Below, piece after piece: positions 61,850 to 64,000 of a stretch of 64,000 nt of DNA. The notes under the pieces are model-generated. The model ran no database searches. It had not been told where the DNA came from and saw only the letters and a program-made list of their open reading frames with translations. The position numbers and the translations under genes are program-made. Location of the stretch: positions 62,001 through 126,000 of the forward strand of contig CAVRTM010000021.1 of NCBI GenBank assembly GCA_963724015.1. Reading direction: 5' to 3'. How positions within the stretch are numbered: position 1 is the first letter of the stretch; each line of letters starts with the position of its first letter. Source of the stretch: CAVRTM01 sp963724015 (GTDB taxonomy: Bacteria > Actinomycetota > Actinomycetes > Actinomycetales > Dermatophilaceae).

Positions 61850-63597
61850 GGTGACACCCGCGTGAGCTGGAGGGCGGCGTCCGCGGGGGCGGGCACCAGC
61901 GCGATGACCCGGTCCGCGTCGGCCAGGAGGGCAGGACGGTGAGCGACGGCGATGACGGTCCGGTCGACGGCCAGGCGGCGGACCGCGGCTGCCACGGCTG
62001 CCTCGGTCGCCGGGTCGAGGTGGGCGGTCGGCTCGTCCAGCAGCACCAGGGGAGCGTCGCGCAGGAAGGCGCGCGCCAGGGCGATCCGCTGTCGCTGACC
62101 GGCGGACAGCCCGGCGCCGCGCTCGCCGAGCACGGTGGAGCCGCCCCGGCGCAGGGCCGACACGAAGCCGGTGGCCCCGGCGAGCTCCAGCGCACGAGCG
62201 ACCGCCGCATCGTCGGCGTCCGGGCGGCCCAGCCGCACGTTGTCAAAGACGGTGGCCGCTGCGAGCCACGGGGACTGTGGCACCCAGGAGACCTGTGAGC
62301 GCCAGTGGTCGGGGTCGACGTCGGCGAGGTCGACCGTCCCCTCCGGCCCGTCGACCAGGACGCGCCCGGCGGACGGCGGGACGAAACCGAGCAGGACGGC
62401 CAGCAGCGTCGACTTGCCGCAGCCGCTGGGCCCGGCGATCCCGACGTACTCCCCGGGCGTGACGGTGAGGTCGAGGGGGGCCAGAGCCGGCAGGGCGCGG
62501 TCGTAGGTCACGGTGAGCGCCTCGACGCGGATCGTGGCCCGGGCCAGGTCGTCCGGGCAACGGCGTGCGGTGGTGGCCTGCCGCGCCGGCGTGTCGAGGA
62601 CGGCGAAGACGCGTTCGGCCGCGGCGAGACCCTCGGCGCTGGCATGGAACTGTGCGCCGACCTGCCGAAGCGGCAGGTACGCCTCGGGGGCCAGCACGAG
62701 CACGACCAGCCCGGTGTGCAGGTCCAGCGAGCCACTGACGAGCCGGAGGCCGGTCGACACGGCCACGAGCGCGACGGAGAGGGTCGCGACCAGCTCGAGC
62801 ACGGCGGAGGACAGGAAGGCGAGGCGAAGCGTCGCCATCGTGGCCCGGCGGTTCGCCTCGGTGACGCGCCTGATCGCCGTGACCTGGGCCTGCGCACGGC
62901 GGAACACGAGCAGTGTCGGCAGCCCCTGCACGACGTCCAGGAAGTGGGCGCCGAGCGTGGACAGGGTGCCCCACTGGCGGCGGGTCCGGCGCTCGGTAGC
63001 CAGGCCGACGAGGACCGCGAACACCGGCACCAGGGGCAGCGTCACGAGGACGAGGAGTCCGGCCAGCAGGTCCTGCGCCGTGATCGCCGCGACGACGACC
63101 GGCGGCACGATCGCCGCGGCGACGAGGGCCGGCAGGTAGCGGGCGAAGTAGGCGTCCAGCGCATCCGTGCCGCGCGTGGCGAGCGTCGCGATGTCCCCGG
63201 TGGTCTGCCGGGAGAGCCAGGACGGCCCGAGCCGGGCGACGTGTTCCAGCAGCTGGCGGCGCAGCTGGGACTTGACCCGGGCGGCGGCGCGGTGCGCCGA
63301 GATCTCCGTCGCCCAGGCGAGCAGGCCGCGTCCCAGGACGACGCCCCCGAGAACGAGCAGCGCGGGGCGCAGCGCGGCGAGGTCGGCGCCCCGCTGGAAC
63401 GGGCCGACCACGAGGTCGGCGACCGCGAAGGCCTGCACCAGCACCAGCGCGGCGGCAGCGACGGCCAGGCCGATGGCGGCCGCTCCGTGGCCACGGGCTG
63501 TGCCCGCCCGACCCAGCAGCCTCCGGTCGACGGGCCTCACCGCAGCGGAGGGGTCATCCGGGTCCCCCGCGCGGCGTGCGGGTCGCCCGTCGTCCAC
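61846..63597 (-). CDS. cydD: Thiol/heme-linked ABC exporter, CydD subunit
   Basis: 583 residues if GTG 63597 is used; this overlaps the cydB end by 44 bases. GTG 63540, thirteen bases after the cydB stop, is a good alternative and removes a poorly ordered leader. Six membrane helices are followed by an ATPase with GPSGCGKSTLLAVL, LSAGQRQRIALARAF (the Ala form of the signature is common in CydD) and LVLLDEPTAHLD. It pairs with CydC to make the transporter needed for cytochrome bd assembly. The operon order is cydB-cydD-cydC. Confidence 0.93.
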   Translation of the reverse strand: MDDGRPARRAGDPDDPSAAVRPVDRRLLGRAGTARGHGAAAIGLAVAAAALVLVQAFAVADLVVGPFQRGADLAALRPALLVLGGVVLGRGLLAWATEISAHRAAARVKSQLRRQLLEHVARLGPSWLSRQTTGDIATLATRGTDALDAYFARYLPALVAAAIVPPVVVAAITAQDLLAGLLVLVTLPLVPVFAVLVGLATERRTRRQWGTLSTLGAHFLDVVQGLPTLLVFRRAQAQVTAIRRVTEANRRATMATLRLAFLSSAVLELVATLSVALVAVSTGLRLVSGSLDLHTGLVVLVLAPEAYLPLRQVGAQFHASAEGLAAAERVFAVLDTPARQATTARRCPDDLARATIRVEALTVTYDRALPALAPLDLTVTPGEYVGIAGPSGCGKSTLLAVLLGFVPPSAGRVLVDGPEGTVDLADVDPDHWRSQVSWVPQSPWLAAATVFDNVRLGRPDADDAAVARALELAGATGFVSALRRGGSTVLGERGAGLSAGQRQRIALARAFLRDAPLVLLDEPTAHLDPATEAAVAAAVRRLAVDRTVIAVAHRPALLADADRVIALVPAPADAALQLTRVSP

Positions 63598-64000
63598 GCA
63601 GGACCCGTCGTCCGTGTGGCTCGGCCGGCTCCGCCGGGGCCGGTGGCTCTGGTGGCGAAGACGCCGGGACCACGGGTTTCGCCGCGCCCGTCGTGCCGAC
63701 CGGCGCCGGCTTCCCGCCGACGGAGAAGCTGTCCGGGTGCACCCGCGCGCGGAACACGTAGTACGTCCAGCCCTGGTAGATCAGCACGACCGGGAACAGG
63801 ATCATGGTGACGACGGTCATCACCTTGAGTGCGTACGCCCCCGACGCGGTGTTCTGCACGGTCAGGTCGAAGGTCGAGCTGGTGCTCGAGACCATCAGCC
63901 GGGGGTACAGGTCGGCGAACAGGGACAGGACGGTCGTGCCCATCGCGACGCTGGTGGCGACGAACGACCATCCGTCGGCCCCCTCGCGGAGCAGCCATCC
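63554..64000 (-). CDS. cydB: Cytochrome bd ubiquinol oxidase subunit II, C-terminal part (start beyond window)
   Basis: The frame is open to the window edge and ends at 63554. Visible are WSFVATSVAMGTTVLSLFADLYPRLM-type residues (membrane segment), then DLTVQNTASGAYALKVMTVV, TMILFPVVLIYQGWTYYVF (last helix) and a Pro/Ala-rich cytoplasmic tail longer than in E. coli. CydB with CydA forms the low-oxygen terminal oxidase. Its gene leads straight into cydD and cydC, as in many actinobacteria. Confidence 0.9.
   Translation of the reverse strand, partial: GWLLREGADGWSFVATSVAMGTTVLSLFADLYPRLMVSSTSSTFDLTVQNTASGAYALKVMTVVTMILFPVVLIYQGWTYYVFRARVHPDSFSVGGKPAPVGTTGAAKPVVPASSPPEPPAPAEPAEPHGRRVLRGRRATRTPRGGPG

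Overview
The window is high-GC DNA with actinobacterial hallmarks: rpsF-ssb-rpsR-rplI-dnaB order, ino1 next to a PadR-type regulator, a bifunctional penicillin-binding protein beside a GT87-like membrane protein, actinobacterial-style IolB/IolD, a 13E12-type DUF222/HNH gene and cydB-cydD-cydC. A member of the Micrococcales (for example an Intrasporangiaceae/Dermatophilaceae-like genus) is plausible, but the sequence alone does not fix the genus.

Layout. (1) About 1-14.4 kb is a cell-surface polymer region: two acyltransferase-type genes, two very large proteins that join TagF-like CDP-glycerol glycerophosphotransferase domains to glycosyltransferase domains, two GT2 glycosyltransferases, and a tandem pair of secreted SNase-like nucleases with lamin-tail repeats. 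(2) 14.8-22.6 kb is a conserved core block: ino1, a PadR regulator, a penicillin-binding protein, a GT87-like protein, then rpsF, ssb, rpsR and rplI. (3) 22.8-41.8 kb is a myo-inositol catabolic region: iolB, a GntR/UTRA regulator, three TIM-barrel isomerase/dehydratases, mmsA/iolA, a three-part sugar ABC importer, two Gfo/Idh/MocA dehydrogenases, iolC, a Cgl0158-like aldolase, iolD and a universal stress protein. It is interrupted by a DUF3500 gene, a small secreted protein and an alpha/beta hydrolase. (4) 42-46.5 kb holds a MATE exporter, a quinone-oxidoreductase-like gene and dnaB. dnaB is flanked upstream by a cluster of DnaA-box-like sites and downstream by an iteron-like array with a perfect DnaA box. 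(5) 46.7-59.9 kb is more accessory: a kinase-like protein, a LysS, a phosphoribosyltransferase, a DUF6584 protein, a NUDIX gene, a SWIM/SNF2 helicase, a CorA-type transporter and an HNH gene. (6) 60.2-64 kb carries cydC, cydD and the 3' end of cydB on the minus strand.

How it fits together. Inositol would enter by the ABC system, be oxidised by IolG-type enzymes, dehydrated and rearranged by the TIM-barrel enzymes, opened by IolD, isomerised by IolB, phosphorylated by IolC, cleaved by the aldolase and finished by MmsA/IolA. Two near-identical promoter-proximal motifs with a TGTC-RR-GACA-type core suggest control by the GntR regulator. Inositol synthesis (ino1) lies only about 7 kb away from iolB.

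Quality note. At least ten genes that are otherwise intact change reading frame at single points, nearly always by one extra base. Coordinates of such genes are given as the span of the whole reconstructed gene. This looks more like residual sequencing insertions than biology.
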